Origin: Parabacteroides chongii
GTDB taxonomy: Bacteria > Bacteroidota > Bacteroidia > Bacteroidales > Tannerellaceae
DNA length: 64,000 nt
Assembly: GCF_029581355.1 (NCBI RefSeq)
Contig: NZ_CP120849.1
Span: 1,086,501 to 1,150,500 of the forward strand
Direction: 5' to 3'
The first letter of the stretch is position 1, and each line of letters opens with the position of its first letter. Position numbers and translations under genes: made by a program. Under the pieces are notes generated by a model. That model was not told where the DNA came from. It searched no databases and saw nothing but the letters and a program-made list of their open reading frames with translations. Below are positions 34,377 to 43,964 of the stretch, one piece after another.

Positions 34377-35675
34377 ATGAAATACACTTGGTTTGTCATA
34401 TTCACGTTAACTGCCCTGACCGCCTTCGGTCAGAAGTCAGCCCGGGTGAGACAGCTCGAAGAACAGCGTAAAAAGGCGTTGGCGGAGATCGAAATGACAA
34501 ACCAGTTGCTGAAAGAAACTACCCAAACGGCACAAAACTCGCTCAACCGCTTGAACCTGCTTTCGCAGCAGATCCTTTCCCGAAAGAAAGTGATCAGCCT
34601 GCTCAATCAGGAGGTAGGCGAACTGGATGACCAGATCGTTGCTTCCCGCCGGGAAATCACCAGGCTGGAAAAAGAATTGGGCGGCAAACGTGACAACTAC
34701 GGCAAGTCCATGCAAAGTATGTTTAAACGCCGCAGCTCACAGGACAAACTGCTTTTCATCCTCTCTGCCGACAACTTCGCACAATCCATGCGCCGCATGC
34801 GTTACCTGCGCGAATATGCCGACTGGCAAAAACAGCAGGCTACCGAGATCATCGACAAGCAAACCGAGATAGCACTCAAGCAGAAAGAGCTTGAAAAAAC
34901 ACGTTCCGAAAAGAATGCGTTGCTGAGCACCCGCGAACAGGAAAGTAAAAAGCTCCAGACCGAAGAGAACAACCAGAAGGTCGAAGTACAGCAACTCAGT
35001 AAGAAACAAAAGGAACTGAAAGAACAACTCCGTAAGAAACAACAGCAGGCGAATGCCTTGAACCGTCAGATCGAAAAGCAGATCGCCGAAGAGATAGCCC
35101 GTGCCGAAGCCGAAGCAAAGGCTGCCCGCGAGCGTGAACGCCGTGCCCGTGAAAAGGCGAAAGCCGAAGGCAAAGCACCAGCCAAAGAGCCTATACAGGA
35201 AGAGCGTGTAGCCGATACAAAAGGCGGTTATGCCATGACCCGGGCGGAAAAGAAACTTTCCGACGACTTTGCCGGCAATCGCGGACGTTTGCCGTTCCCT
35301 GTCGCCGGACGTTATACCATCGTCGGCACTTTCGGAGAGCAACAGCACCAGGAATTGAAATATGTACGTACCAACAATAGCGGTATCGACATCCAGACTA
35401 CTCCGGGAGCAGATGCCCGCGCCGTATTCAATGGCGAAGTGACCCGTGTATTCGTGGTTCCGGGTTACAACAACTCTGTCATCATACGCCACGGTAACTA
35501 CCTGACGGTCTACAGTAACCTAAGCCAGGTATATGTAAAGGCAGGCGACAAGGTCAGCACCCGCCAGGCAATCGGCAAGATATTCACCGACACGGAAAAC
35601 GGCAATGCCACAATCCTCCACTTCCAGCTTTGGAAAGAAAAAACGAAACTGAATCCTTCGCCCTGGCTCGACTAA
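34377..35675 (+). CDS. EnvC-like murein hydrolase activator with degenerate LytM domain
   Basis: The 432-residue secreted protein has a signal peptide (FTLTALTAFG), a long coiled coil over residues ~20-255 and a Lys/Glu/Ala-rich linker. A C-terminal LytM/M23 domain lies at ~300-430. The zinc-binding positions are not intact: NNSGIDIQT replaces the first HxxxD and RHGNYLTVYSNL ends in Asn where a ligand His is usual; LHFQLW is kept. As in E. coli EnvC, it would activate amidases and not cut murein itself. Last gene of the dut-led set. Confidence 0.85.
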   Translation: MKYTWFVIFTLTALTAFGQKSARVRQLEEQRKKALAEIEMTNQLLKETTQTAQNSLNRLNLLSQQILSRKKVISLLNQEVGELDDQIVASRREITRLEKELGGKRDNYGKSMQSMFKRRSSQDKLLFILSADNFAQSMRRMRYLREYADWQKQQATEIIDKQTEIALKQKELEKTRSEKNALLSTREQESKKLQTEENNQKVEVQQLSKKQKELKEQLRKKQQQANALNRQIEKQIAEEIARAEAEAKAARERERRAREKAKAEGKAPAKEPIQEERVADTKGGYAMTRAEKKLSDDFAGNRGRLPFPVAGRYTIVGTFGEQQHQELKYVRTNNSGIDIQTTPGADARAVFNGEVTRVFVVPGYNNSVIIRHGNYLTVYSNLSQVYVKAGDKVSTRQAIGKIFTDTENGNATILHFQLWKEKTKLNPSPWLD

Positions 35676-35679
35676 GCAG

Positions 35680-35812
35680 TTGACTGTTGACAGAGGACAG
35701 TTGACAGTTAGGCTTCGCATTCGGAACAAAAAAAATATTGAACCTAAATAACCGCCCCTACATTCATTGCGGATAATAACTGTCAACTGTCACTTGTCAA
35801 CTGTCAACTGAA
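35680..35812. repeat. TGTCAAC repeat element, copy 3
   Basis: Left arm of TTGACAG heptamers, loop with GGCTTCGCATTCGG, then AACCGCCCCTAC and a right arm of TGTCAAC heptamers. Both arms and the loop word match copy 1. Confidence 0.75.
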
Positions 35813-35822
35813 AAAAGTTTCC

Positions 35823-35830
35823 TATCTTTG
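35823..35830 (+). promoter_or_regulatory. -7 box of the chromate-transporter pair
   Basis: TATCTTTG, 22 bp before the ATG at 35852. The TTG at 35828 is inside this box and cannot be the translation start. Confidence 0.65.
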
Positions 35831-35851
35831 TCCCCGATTAAAAAGAAGATT

Positions 35852-36382
35852 ATGTATTGGACGCTCTTTCTTACGTTCCTCAAAATAGGCGTGGGGACGA
35901 TAGGTGGCGGATACGCCATGTTGCCGCTAATTCAGCGGGAAGTCGTAGACCGCGGTTGGTTATCCAAAGAAGATTTCATCGACCTCTTCTCCGTCGCACA
36001 GTCATTACCGGGTATCTTCGCAGTAAATATCTCCATCTTTGTCGGCTATAAACTGAAAAAAAGTATGGGAAGTGTAGTCTGCGCCCTGGGTACGATTCTG
36101 CCGTCTTTCGTGATCATCCTGCTGATCGCTACGTTCTTTACCCAGGTGCAGGACAATGAATGGGTGGAAAAAATATTCAAGGGGTTGCGTCCCGCTGTTG
36201 TGGCGTTGATCGCTGTTCCCTGTATTACTACGGCACGTTCCATCAAGCTGAATTATGTTTCGATGCTGATCCCCATCGCAGCAGCGTTGCTTATCTGGAT
36301 AGGAGGCGTTTCGCCGGTATGGATCATTCTGGCCGCTATTGCCGGAGGATTGGTGTATGGTTTAAAGATAAAGAAGAATTGA
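35852..36382 (+). CDS. Chromate transporter, first half-size subunit (ChrA N-half type)
   Basis: The 176-residue protein has about six membrane helices and the CHR-family pattern GVGTIGGGYAMLPLIQRE near residue 12, plus PGIFAVNISIFVGY near residue 55. Half-size CHR proteins work in pairs. The start is put at ATG 35852 because the longer frame begins inside the promoter box. It may export chromate or another anion; the natural substrate in gut Bacteroidetes is not known. The partner starts 1 bp after the stop. Confidence 0.88.
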   Translation: MYWTLFLTFLKIGVGTIGGGYAMLPLIQREVVDRGWLSKEDFIDLFSVAQSLPGIFAVNISIFVGYKLKKSMGSVVCALGTILPSFVIILLIATFFTQVQDNEWVEKIFKGLRPAVVALIAVPCITTARSIKLNYVSMLIPIAAALLIWIGGVSPVWIILAAIAGGLVYGLKIKKN

Positions 36383-36383
36383 T

Positions 36384-36935
36384 ATGATCTGGTTACAGTT
36401 ACTTTATGTCTATCTGAAGATCGGAATCTTCGGTTTTGGTGGCGGATATGCCATGCTCTCGCTGATACAGGCGGATGTAGTGGACCGCTATGGATGGATT
36501 TCCCTGCAGGAGTTTACGGATATTGTGGCGATCTCGCAGATGACACCCGGACCGATCGGGATCAACAGTGCGACTTATATCGGTTACACAGCCATTCACA
36601 ATGCCGGATACTCGCCGTTCATGGCTGTTCTCGGTTCGTGCCTGACTACATTTGCCGTGTGTCTGCCTTCGTTCATCCTGGTATTGGTCATTTCCTACTT
36701 CTTTGCCAAATTCAAGAACAACAAATACGTCGTAGCCGCTTTCACCGGCCTGCGCCCTGCCACAGTCGGACTGATAGCTGCCGCCGCCTTACTGTTGATG
36801 AACAAGGAGAACTTCATCGACTACAAAAGTTTCCTGATCTTCGGTGCCGCCTTTATCCTCACCTGGAAGTTCAAGATCCACCCGATCCTGATGATCGCAT
36901 TGGCAGGAATCGCCGGAGTGATACTGTATTGGTAA
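36384..36935 (+). CDS. Chromate transporter, second half-size subunit
   Basis: The 183-residue protein repeats the CHR motifs: GIFGFGGGYAMLSLIQADVV near residue 13 and TPGPIGINSATYIGY near residue 54. It has about six membrane helices. With the gene upstream it makes a full CHR transporter of two unlike halves. A repeat-rich gap follows before the efflux operon. Confidence 0.88.
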   Translation: MIWLQLLYVYLKIGIFGFGGGYAMLSLIQADVVDRYGWISLQEFTDIVAISQMTPGPIGINSATYIGYTAIHNAGYSPFMAVLGSCLTTFAVCLPSFILVLVISYFFAKFKNNKYVVAAFTGLRPATVGLIAAAALLLMNKENFIDYKSFLIFGAAFILTWKFKIHPILMIALAGIAGVILYW

Positions 36936-36970
36936 AACATATGCCTTTTACATCATATCCGTCCCCATAA

Positions 36971-37051
36971 GAGAAAATACTGTTTCTTCCGAGAGAAAAT
37001 ATAGTTTCCTTCGAGAGAAACTTTTGTTTCCCCCGGAAGAAACTATTCTCG
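36971..37051. repeat. 22-23 bp imperfect tandem repeats with inverted arms
   Basis: Units such as GAGAAAATACTGTTTCTTCC and GAGAAAATATAGTTTCCTTC recur three to four times. Each pairs GAGAAA with TTTCTTC. The same kind of unit is at 18965-19018. Confidence 0.6.
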
Positions 37052-37144
37052 CTAAGGCAAAAGTATCGTTGTTGGTTGCATATTTCTATCACTTCGCATT
37101 AAACCTTTTTCCTTCCCTCTTGTCTATATTTTGATTCTGTTGTG

Positions 37145-37152
37145 TATCTTTA
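37145..37152 (+). promoter_or_regulatory. -7-like box of the RND operon
   Basis: TATCTTTA differs from TAnnTTTG at the last base; 41 bp before the ATG at 37194. Confidence 0.4.
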
Positions 37153-37193
37153 CACGCCTATTGATAAGTTTTAAAGTAGATACCATTGAAAAT

Positions 37194-38291
37194 ATGACGA
37201 AGAGAGTGAAGTGGGGCGTTACCGCTGCGATCTTCCTGATGATTGCAGGGATGATTGCTTATCCACAGATTAAAAACCAGTTGACAGCATCCGGCAAGGA
37301 TTCCGTTGTACCACCCGCACCGGGAACAAGTGCACGTAAACAGGTGCTGAACATTAACGCCGAAGTATTGAAATTTCAATCGCTGACCGACAAAGTAATC
37401 AGTACAGGCAGTATTATTCCCGACGAAGAAGTAGACTTATCCTTCGAATCGTCCGGAAAAGTGGTGAATATCTATTTCACCGAAGGTACGCATGTAAAAG
37501 CCGGCGACCTGCTTGCCAAGATCAATGACAAACCCCTGCAAGCACAGCTCCGGAAACTGGAAGCCCAGATTCCGTTGGCAAAAGACCGGGTATACCGCCA
37601 GCGCACCTTGCTGGAAAAAGACGCGGTCAGCCAGGAAGCCTACGAGCAGGTGACTACCGAATATGAGAAACTGATGGCAGATATCGATCTCGTAAAGGCC
37701 AACATCCTGCAAACCGAACTGCGCGCGCCTTTCGATGGCATCATCGGTCTGCGTTCCGTCAGTGAAGGGGCGTATGTGTCTCCTACTACCGTCATTACCA
37801 AGCTGACTAAGATATCGCCGTTGAAGATCGAGTTCTCCATCCCTGAAAGATATGCAAACGACGTGAGCAACGGGACGACGATCGTCTTCCGCCTGGAAGA
37901 TTCGGACGGTATCATGCGCGATTACAATGCCAAAGTATATGCCGTCGAAAGTAAAATGGATATGACAACCCGTACCCTGAAGGTACGCGCCACTTATCCG
38001 AATACGAACGAAACGATTTTCCCCGGACGCTATACCTCCGTCGAGATCACCAAACGCGAGATCATGAACGCACTTGCCATTCCGAGCGAGGCGCTGATCC
38101 CGGAAATGGGCAAGAACGTCGTTTATCTCTACAAAAACGGAGTAGCCGACCCGACGGAAATAGAGATCGGCCTGCGTACCGAAAGTCACGTACAGGTACT
38201 CAAAGGTTTACAACCCGGCGACACGCTGATCACTTCGGGTGTGATGCAGCTCCGGACCGGCATGAATGTTACTATTGATAATCTGTATTAA
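37194..38291 (+). CDS. RND efflux periplasmic adaptor (MFP)
   Basis: Start at ATG 37194 (MTKRVKWGVTAAIFLMIAGM), 365 residues, with an N-terminal membrane anchor. A biotinyl-lipoyl-like domain, helical hairpin and beta-barrel follow in the HlyD/AcrA order (VDLSFESSGKVVNIYFTEGT near 80; ELRAPFDGIIGLRSVSEGAY near 175). It bridges the pump and TolC. The ORF could start at 37131, but that lies within the probable promoter. The pump gene is 8 bp downstream. Confidence 0.9.
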   Translation: MTKRVKWGVTAAIFLMIAGMIAYPQIKNQLTASGKDSVVPPAPGTSARKQVLNINAEVLKFQSLTDKVISTGSIIPDEEVDLSFESSGKVVNIYFTEGTHVKAGDLLAKINDKPLQAQLRKLEAQIPLAKDRVYRQRTLLEKDAVSQEAYEQVTTEYEKLMADIDLVKANILQTELRAPFDGIIGLRSVSEGAYVSPTTVITKLTKISPLKIEFSIPERYANDVSNGTTIVFRLEDSDGIMRDYNAKVYAVESKMDMTTRTLKVRATYPNTNETIFPGRYTSVEITKREIMNALAIPSEALIPEMGKNVVYLYKNGVADPTEIEIGLRTESHVQVLKGLQPGDTLITSGVMQLRTGMNVTIDNLY

Positions 38292-38299
38292 ATTTCCCT

Positions 38300-41200
38300 A
38301 TGGCAAATATATCGGAAACCAGTATAAACAGGCCGGTACTTTCGACGGTAATGATGCTTATCATCCTGCTGTTCGGTATGATCGGCTACAAGTTCCTGGG
38401 GGTTCGCGAGTTCCCCAGTGTGGACCAGCCTATTATCTCGGTAAACGTGTCCTATCCGGGAGCGAACGCCGAGGTTATCATGAACCAGATCACGGAGCCG
38501 CTGGAGCAGAACATCAACGGTATCCCGGGTATCCGCTCCCTGAGCAGTGTCAGCAGCCAGGGTAGCAGCCGTATCACCGTCGAGTTCGAACTGTCGGTGG
38601 ATATGGAAACGGCAGCCAACGACGTGCGTGACAAGGTATCGCGTGCCCAGCGTTATCTGCCGCGCGACTGTGACCCTCCGACCGTAGCCAAGGCAGATGC
38701 CGATGCGACTCCCATCATGCAGATCGGCGTGCAAAGCAACCGACGCTCGCTGATGGAACTGAGTGAAATAGCTGAACTGACTGTAAAAGAACGCCTGCAG
38801 ACGATCTCGAATGTGAGCGGTGTGGATATATGGGGACAGAAACGTTACTCCATGCGACTGTGGCTCGACCCGATCAAGATGGCAGGCTATGGCGTCACCC
38901 CACTGGACGTAAAGAATGCCGTGGATGCGGAAAACGTGGAATTGCCTTCCGGTAGCATCGAAGGGAATACGATCGATCTGTCTATCCGTACCCTGGGGCT
39001 GATGCATACGGCAAAAGAGTTCGACGACCTGATCGTCAAGAAAGATGCCAACAATATCGTCCGTTTCAAAGACGTCGGACGGGCAGAACTGGCACCGGAA
39101 GACCTGCGCAGTATCCTGCGTAAGAACGGTGAACCGATGGTGATTTGCGTGATCGTTCCTCAGCCGGGTGCCAACCATATCGAGATTGCCGACGAGGCTT
39201 ACAAACGTATCGAGCAGTTGAAGAAAGACCTGCCGGAAGATGTTTCGATCGAAATGATCTACGACAATACCCGTTTCATCCGCGCCTCTATCGCCGAAGT
39301 GGAAGAGACGATCTATGTGGCATTGGCACTGGTAGTATTGATCATCTTCCTGTTCCTTCGTGACTGGCGCGTGACGCTGGTTCCCTGCGTGGTAATTCCA
39401 GTGTCGCTGGTGGGTGCTTTCTTCGTGATGTATATCTCCGGTTTCTCCATCAACGTATTGACCATGCTGGCAGTCGTTCTTTCAGTCGGACTGGTGGTGG
39501 ACGACGCGATCGTGGTGGCGGAAAATATCTATGTCCGCATCGAACAAGGCATGAATCCGAAGGAGGCTGGTATAGAAGGGTCGAAAGAAATCTTCTTCGC
39601 AGTCATCTCGACGACGGTAACCCTCGTTTCGGTGTTCCTTCCGATTGTGTTTATGGAGGGGATGACGGGACGTTTGTTCAAGGAGTTCAGTATCGTGATT
39701 GCCGGTTCGGTGACGATCTCTTCGTTTGTCGCCCTGACCTTCACGCCGATGCTTGCAACCAAATTGCTTCGCAGACGGGAAAAGAAGAACTGGCTGTATG
39801 TAAAAACCGAACCTTTCTTCGAAGGGTTGAACAATATCTATGCCCGGTCACTCAACTATTTCCTGAGCCATAAATGGTGGGCTATTCCTATAGTAGTCAT
39901 CATGTTCGGTTCGATCGGCTACTTTTGGAAAACGATCCGTTCCGAGCTGTCGCCGCTGGAGGACCGCTCTTCCATATCCATCAATATGCGTGCCCAGGAA
40001 GGTGCCACTTTCGAGTTCATCCGCGATTTCTCCGACCGGATCGCTACACTCGCCGACTCCATCGCACCGGAGCGTAAGTTCCTGACAAACCGTTCTTCCA
40101 GCAGCAACGCCAATATCAGCGTGATCCTGCCGGATATTAAAGAGCGTGAACGTTCGCAGATGGAGATAGCCGAGAAGCTGTCGGCAGCCGTACGTAAGGA
40201 AACGCAGGCACGCGCCTTCGTTCAGCAGCAGTCTACTTTTGGCGGACGACGCGGCGGTATGCCTGTACAGTATGTATTGCAGGCACCCAGTTTGGAAAAG
40301 CTGGCGGAAAAGCTGCCTGAATTCATGCTGAAAGTAAACGAAAGCCCTGTCTTCCAGATGGCGGATGTGAACCTGAAGTTCACCAAGCCGGAGACACGTA
40401 TCGAGATCGATCGCGACAAGGCTTCTTCGCTGGGGGTCAGCACGCGCAACATCGCACAGACATTGCAATATGCATTGAGCGGGCAGCGTATGGGTTATTT
40501 CTATATGAATGGTAAACAATATCAGATACTAGGCGAAATCAACCGCCAGCAGCGTAACACGCCGCTCGACCTGAAGTCGATCTATGTGCGCAGCGACAAC
40601 GGTTCGATGATCCAGCTGGATAACCTGGTGACACTGCATGAAGACGTGGCACCGCCTCAGTTATACCGCTACAACCGTTTCGTTTCGGCTACGGTTTCCA
40701 GCGGCCTGAACAAAGGATATACCATCGGTGACGGTTTGGACGAAATGGACCGTATCGCGGCAGAGACACTGGACGGCAGTTTCCGGACAGCCCTTTCCGG
40801 TGAATCGAAAGAGTTCCGCGAAAGTTCTTCCAGTCTGATGTTTGCCATGATCCTGGCATTGCTGATGATCTACCTGGTCCTTGCCGCCCAGTTCGAGAGC
40901 TTCAAGGACCCGTTGGTGGTGATGTTCACCGTGCCGCTGGCTATCGCGGGAGCTTTAATCTTTATGAGTTATTCGGGTATCACGATGAATATATTCAGTC
41001 AGATCGGTATTATCATGCTGATCGGTCTGGTAGCAAAGAACGGTATCCTGATCGTGGAGTTTGCCAACCAGCGCCAGGAGGCGGGGCTGAGTATGGCGGA
41101 AGCGATCCGTTCGGCCTCCACACAGCGCCTGCGTCCGATCCTGATGACCAGTGTGTCTACTATCCTCGGACTGGTGCCGCTGGTATATGCGACAGGCGAA

Positions 41201-41329
41201 GGAGCACAGGGACGTGTTGCCATGGGTATTGCCGTAGTGGGCGGTATGTTGGTATCGACATTCCTTACCCTGTTCATCGTTCCTGCCATGTATAGTTTTA
41301 TTTCAACAGACAGAGCAAAAAAGATATGA
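38300..41329 (+). CDS. RND multidrug efflux pump, AcrB/HAE1 family
   Basis: The 1009-residue inner-membrane proton antiporter has the classic start ISETSINRPVLSTVMMLIIL, 12 membrane helices and two large periplasmic loops. The motif GLVVDDAIVVAENI near residue 395 holds the proton-relay Asp pair in helix 4, and GLVAKNGILIVEFANQ near 915 the Lys of helix 10. It exports drugs, bile acids or lipophilic toxins together with adaptor and TolC-like genes on either side. Confidence 0.95.
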   Translation: MANISETSINRPVLSTVMMLIILLFGMIGYKFLGVREFPSVDQPIISVNVSYPGANAEVIMNQITEPLEQNINGIPGIRSLSSVSSQGSSRITVEFELSVDMETAANDVRDKVSRAQRYLPRDCDPPTVAKADADATPIMQIGVQSNRRSLMELSEIAELTVKERLQTISNVSGVDIWGQKRYSMRLWLDPIKMAGYGVTPLDVKNAVDAENVELPSGSIEGNTIDLSIRTLGLMHTAKEFDDLIVKKDANNIVRFKDVGRAELAPEDLRSILRKNGEPMVICVIVPQPGANHIEIADEAYKRIEQLKKDLPEDVSIEMIYDNTRFIRASIAEVEETIYVALALVVLIIFLFLRDWRVTLVPCVVIPVSLVGAFFVMYISGFSINVLTMLAVVLSVGLVVDDAIVVAENIYVRIEQGMNPKEAGIEGSKEIFFAVISTTVTLVSVFLPIVFMEGMTGRLFKEFSIVIAGSVTISSFVALTFTPMLATKLLRRREKKNWLYVKTEPFFEGLNNIYARSLNYFLSHKWWAIPIVVIMFGSIGYFWKTIRSELSPLEDRSSISINMRAQEGATFEFIRDFSDRIATLADSIAPERKFLTNRSSSSNANISVILPDIKERERSQMEIAEKLSAAVRKETQARAFVQQQSTFGGRRGGMPVQYVLQAPSLEKLAEKLPEFMLKVNESPVFQMADVNLKFTKPETRIEIDRDKASSLGVSTRNIAQTLQYALSGQRMGYFYMNGKQYQILGEINRQQRNTPLDLKSIYVRSDNGSMIQLDNLVTLHEDVAPPQLYRYNRFVSATVSSGLNKGYTIGDGLDEMDRIAAETLDGSFRTALSGESKEFRESSSSLMFAMILALLMIYLVLAAQFESFKDPLVVMFTVPLAIAGALIFMSYSGITMNIFSQIGIIMLIGLVAKNGILIVEFANQRQEAGLSMAEAIRSASTQRLRPILMTSVSTILGLVPLVYATGEGAQGRVAMGIAVVGGMLVSTFLTLFIVPAMYSFISTDRAKKI

Positions 41330-42666
41330 AAAAGGTCTTATTCATGATACTGGCTGTTTCTGCTTCCCTGGGCGTAAAGGCACAGGAGATATACAGCCTG
41401 AAACAATGCATCGAAACCGGACTGGAGCGTAACTATTCCATCCGCATCGTACGCAACGAGCAACTGATCAGTGACAATAACGCGACACCGGGCAATGCCG
41501 GTTACCTGCCGACAGTGGATATGAGCGGCGGGTTCAGCGGCTCGATCAATAACAACCGCAACAAATTAGCCGACGGTACGACCGAGAAGCAGAACGGTGT
41601 CAATAACGAAACCGGCGACATCGGGCTGAACGTGAACTGGACGGTATTCGACGGTTTCGGTATCCAGGCGGAATATGCACGGCTGAAAGAACTTCAACGA
41701 ATGGGCGAACTGAACACGCGCCTGACGATAGAGGATTTCGTAGCCACGCTCTCGGGCGAATATTACAACCTGATCCGCCAGCATATCCGTTTACGGAACT
41801 TGCGTTCATCCCTCGACCTTTCCCGCGAGCGTGTCCGTATTGCGGAAGAGCGTTATCACATCGGTTCGGGCTCGCGCATGGACCTGCAGCAGGCACAGGT
41901 GGACTTCAACGCCGACAGTTCCAATGTGCTGAACCAGCTGGAGGTGGTACATACTTCCCGCATCCGCTTGAACGAGCTGATGGCACTCGATAATATAGAC
42001 GAGCAGATCGCCCTGAAAGATTCGGTGATACGCCCGAACATCTTCCTCGACGAAGTGGACCTGTGGCAAAGCACGCTGGCTTCGAATGCCTCCCTGCTGA
42101 TCGCCCAAAAGAACCAGACGCTAACCGAATTGGAATATAAAAAGGTGAAGAGCCGCGACTACCCGTATGTCAAGCTGAATGCGGGCTACGGTTATACCGC
42201 AAACTGGTACGAGGTGGGTGCCACCGACTTGCAGCAACGCCTGGGGCTGAACTACGGCCTGACGGTAGGTCTGAACCTGTTCGACGGTCTGAACCGTCGC
42301 CGCGAACGTCGTAATGCACGTATCCAGATAGAAAACAGCCAGCTGAAGAAACAGGAGCTGGAATTGGGCCTGCGTGCCGACATGAGTAATCTGTGGATGG
42401 CTTACCAAAATAATCTGGGTCTGTGGAATCTAGAGAAAGAGAATGTCGTTGTGGCTTTGGAAAACCATCGCATCGCAATCGACCGCTATAAACTGGGTGA
42501 GTTATCCGGCATCGAGCTTCGTGAAGCCCAGATAAGCCTGCTGGAAGCCGAAGAGCGGCAGTCCATATCAGAATATTCGACAAAGCTATGCGAAATATCC
42601 CTCCTGCAACTAAGCGGCCAGATTTTGACCTATGTAGCTCCGGAACCGGAGAAAGCTAGTTTTTAA
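41326..42666 (+). CDS. TolC-family outer membrane efflux channel
   Basis: The 446-residue protein has a signal peptide (ILAVSASLGVKAQ) and two TolC-type repeats of long helices and strands (YSLKQCIETGLERNYSIRI at the start; RRERRNARIQIENSQLKKQE in the second half). It completes the tripartite pump. It starts within the stop of the pump gene (ATGA overlap). A 12-bp gap separates it from the sugar regulator. Confidence 0.9.
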   Translation: MKKVLFMILAVSASLGVKAQEIYSLKQCIETGLERNYSIRIVRNEQLISDNNATPGNAGYLPTVDMSGGFSGSINNNRNKLADGTTEKQNGVNNETGDIGLNVNWTVFDGFGIQAEYARLKELQRMGELNTRLTIEDFVATLSGEYYNLIRQHIRLRNLRSSLDLSRERVRIAEERYHIGSGSRMDLQQAQVDFNADSSNVLNQLEVVHTSRIRLNELMALDNIDEQIALKDSVIRPNIFLDEVDLWQSTLASNASLLIAQKNQTLTELEYKKVKSRDYPYVKLNAGYGYTANWYEVGATDLQQRLGLNYGLTVGLNLFDGLNRRRERRNARIQIENSQLKKQELELGLRADMSNLWMAYQNNLGLWNLEKENVVVALENHRIAIDRYKLGELSGIELREAQISLLEAEERQSISEYSTKLCEISLLQLSGQILTYVAPEPEKASF

Positions 42667-42678
42667 AAACACCACAAT

Positions 42679-43842
42679 ATGATAAAAATACTTCTGTTAA
42701 CCGATTTTTCCAGTGGCTACAGCCGGTCGCTTCTGGAAAATGTCGTTAGATATGCAAGGGAAGTCGGTCCATGGGCCTTTTATCGAATGCCCTTGTATTT
42801 CCGGGAACTTTATGGCGACGAAGGAGTTGTGGAATGGGCGAAAAAATGGGGAGCGGACGCAATCATCGCCCAGTTCTCGGATATAGACCTATCTGTTTTA
42901 AACCAGTTAAATATACCGATCATCGTTCAAAATTACAAAGAACGAAGCTCCGGTATTTCCAATCTGACGGGTGACTATTTCGGGACAGGTGTCATCGCTG
43001 CTAATTTTTTCCTGCATAAAGGCTATAAGTCATTTGCTTACTATGGTCTGACAGATACAGTGTGGGGACGTGAACGTGGCGAAGGCTTCAAAAAGATCGT
43101 CAACAACAAGGGGTATGAGGTTTATGAATTTAATAACCGGAAACGGGTACCCAGTGAAAAATGGAGCTTTGATGTCGAACAAGTAAGCAGATGGTTACTA
43201 AGCCTACCTAAGCCGATAGCCCTTTTTGCCTGTGACGACTATTATGCCTTACAAATCACCGAAGTCTGCAAGATGTATGATATCAGCATTCCCGAAGAAA
43301 TCGCAGTGTTGGGTGTAGACAATGATAAATTATTATGTAATATCTCCGATCCTCAACTATCGTCCATTGAACTGGATATAGAAAATGGCGGTTATGAAGC
43401 AGGAAAACTACTTCATCAGTTTATAGAAAAGAAGATCATTGCACCGGTCGATATTATAATAAAACCTGTACGGATCGTCCCCCGTGCCTCTACGGAACGT
43501 TTTGCCGTATCCGACAGACATATAGAACAACTACTGCAATACATCGACAATAATTATCAGAATCCTTTATCAGTCGATGAACTGACTCAAATAATACCTT
43601 TCTCAAGACGAGTGTTGGAAAAGAAATTTAAACGAGAAACCGGAACGTCCGTATACCAATACCTTCTGGATCTCCGCATAGAGAAATTCGCCGACCTGCT
43701 GATCACTACCGACCTGCCGCTGATCGAGGCTGCAACCCGGTCAGGCTTCACTGACTACAAAAATATTTCCCGTATCTTTACCAAAGCAAAAGAAATGACT
43801 CCTCTCCAATATCGGAAACGATTCACCCCTAAAAACAAATAA
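42679..43842 (+). CDS. XylR-like regulator: sugar-binding domain plus AraC HTH
   Basis: The 387-residue protein starts with a LacI/periplasmic-binding-like domain (MIKILLLTDFSSGYSRSLLE) and ends with an AraC-type double HTH (LSVDELTQIIPFSRRVLEKK near 305-324; GFTDYKNISRIFTKAKEMTP near 360-379). Such one-component regulators bind a sugar and control the adjacent catabolic genes. Given the neighbours, the ligand is probably GlcNAc or a GlcNAc phosphate, which is inference. Confidence 0.88.
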   Translation: MIKILLLTDFSSGYSRSLLENVVRYAREVGPWAFYRMPLYFRELYGDEGVVEWAKKWGADAIIAQFSDIDLSVLNQLNIPIIVQNYKERSSGISNLTGDYFGTGVIAANFFLHKGYKSFAYYGLTDTVWGRERGEGFKKIVNNKGYEVYEFNNRKRVPSEKWSFDVEQVSRWLLSLPKPIALFACDDYYALQITEVCKMYDISIPEEIAVLGVDNDKLLCNISDPQLSSIELDIENGGYEAGKLLHQFIEKKIIAPVDIIIKPVRIVPRASTERFAVSDRHIEQLLQYIDNNYQNPLSVDELTQIIPFSRRVLEKKFKRETGTSVYQYLLDLRIEKFADLLITTDLPLIEAATRSGFTDYKNISRIFTKAKEMTPLQYRKRFTPKNK

Positions 43843-43964
43843 AACAAAGTCGACCCTTTATGAAGAGGCGTTCGTTTTTTGAGGTTTTTATTTCGCAATC
43901 GGTACCATGTGAGCTTATTTTTTATGCTTACTTTGTGTTGTTTGAACATTAAAACAGCACTATT

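Noticed and set aside
35828..35851. TTG start for the first chromate-transporter gene
   Set aside because: The TTG is part of the TATCTTTG promoter box, so it would not be in the transcript.
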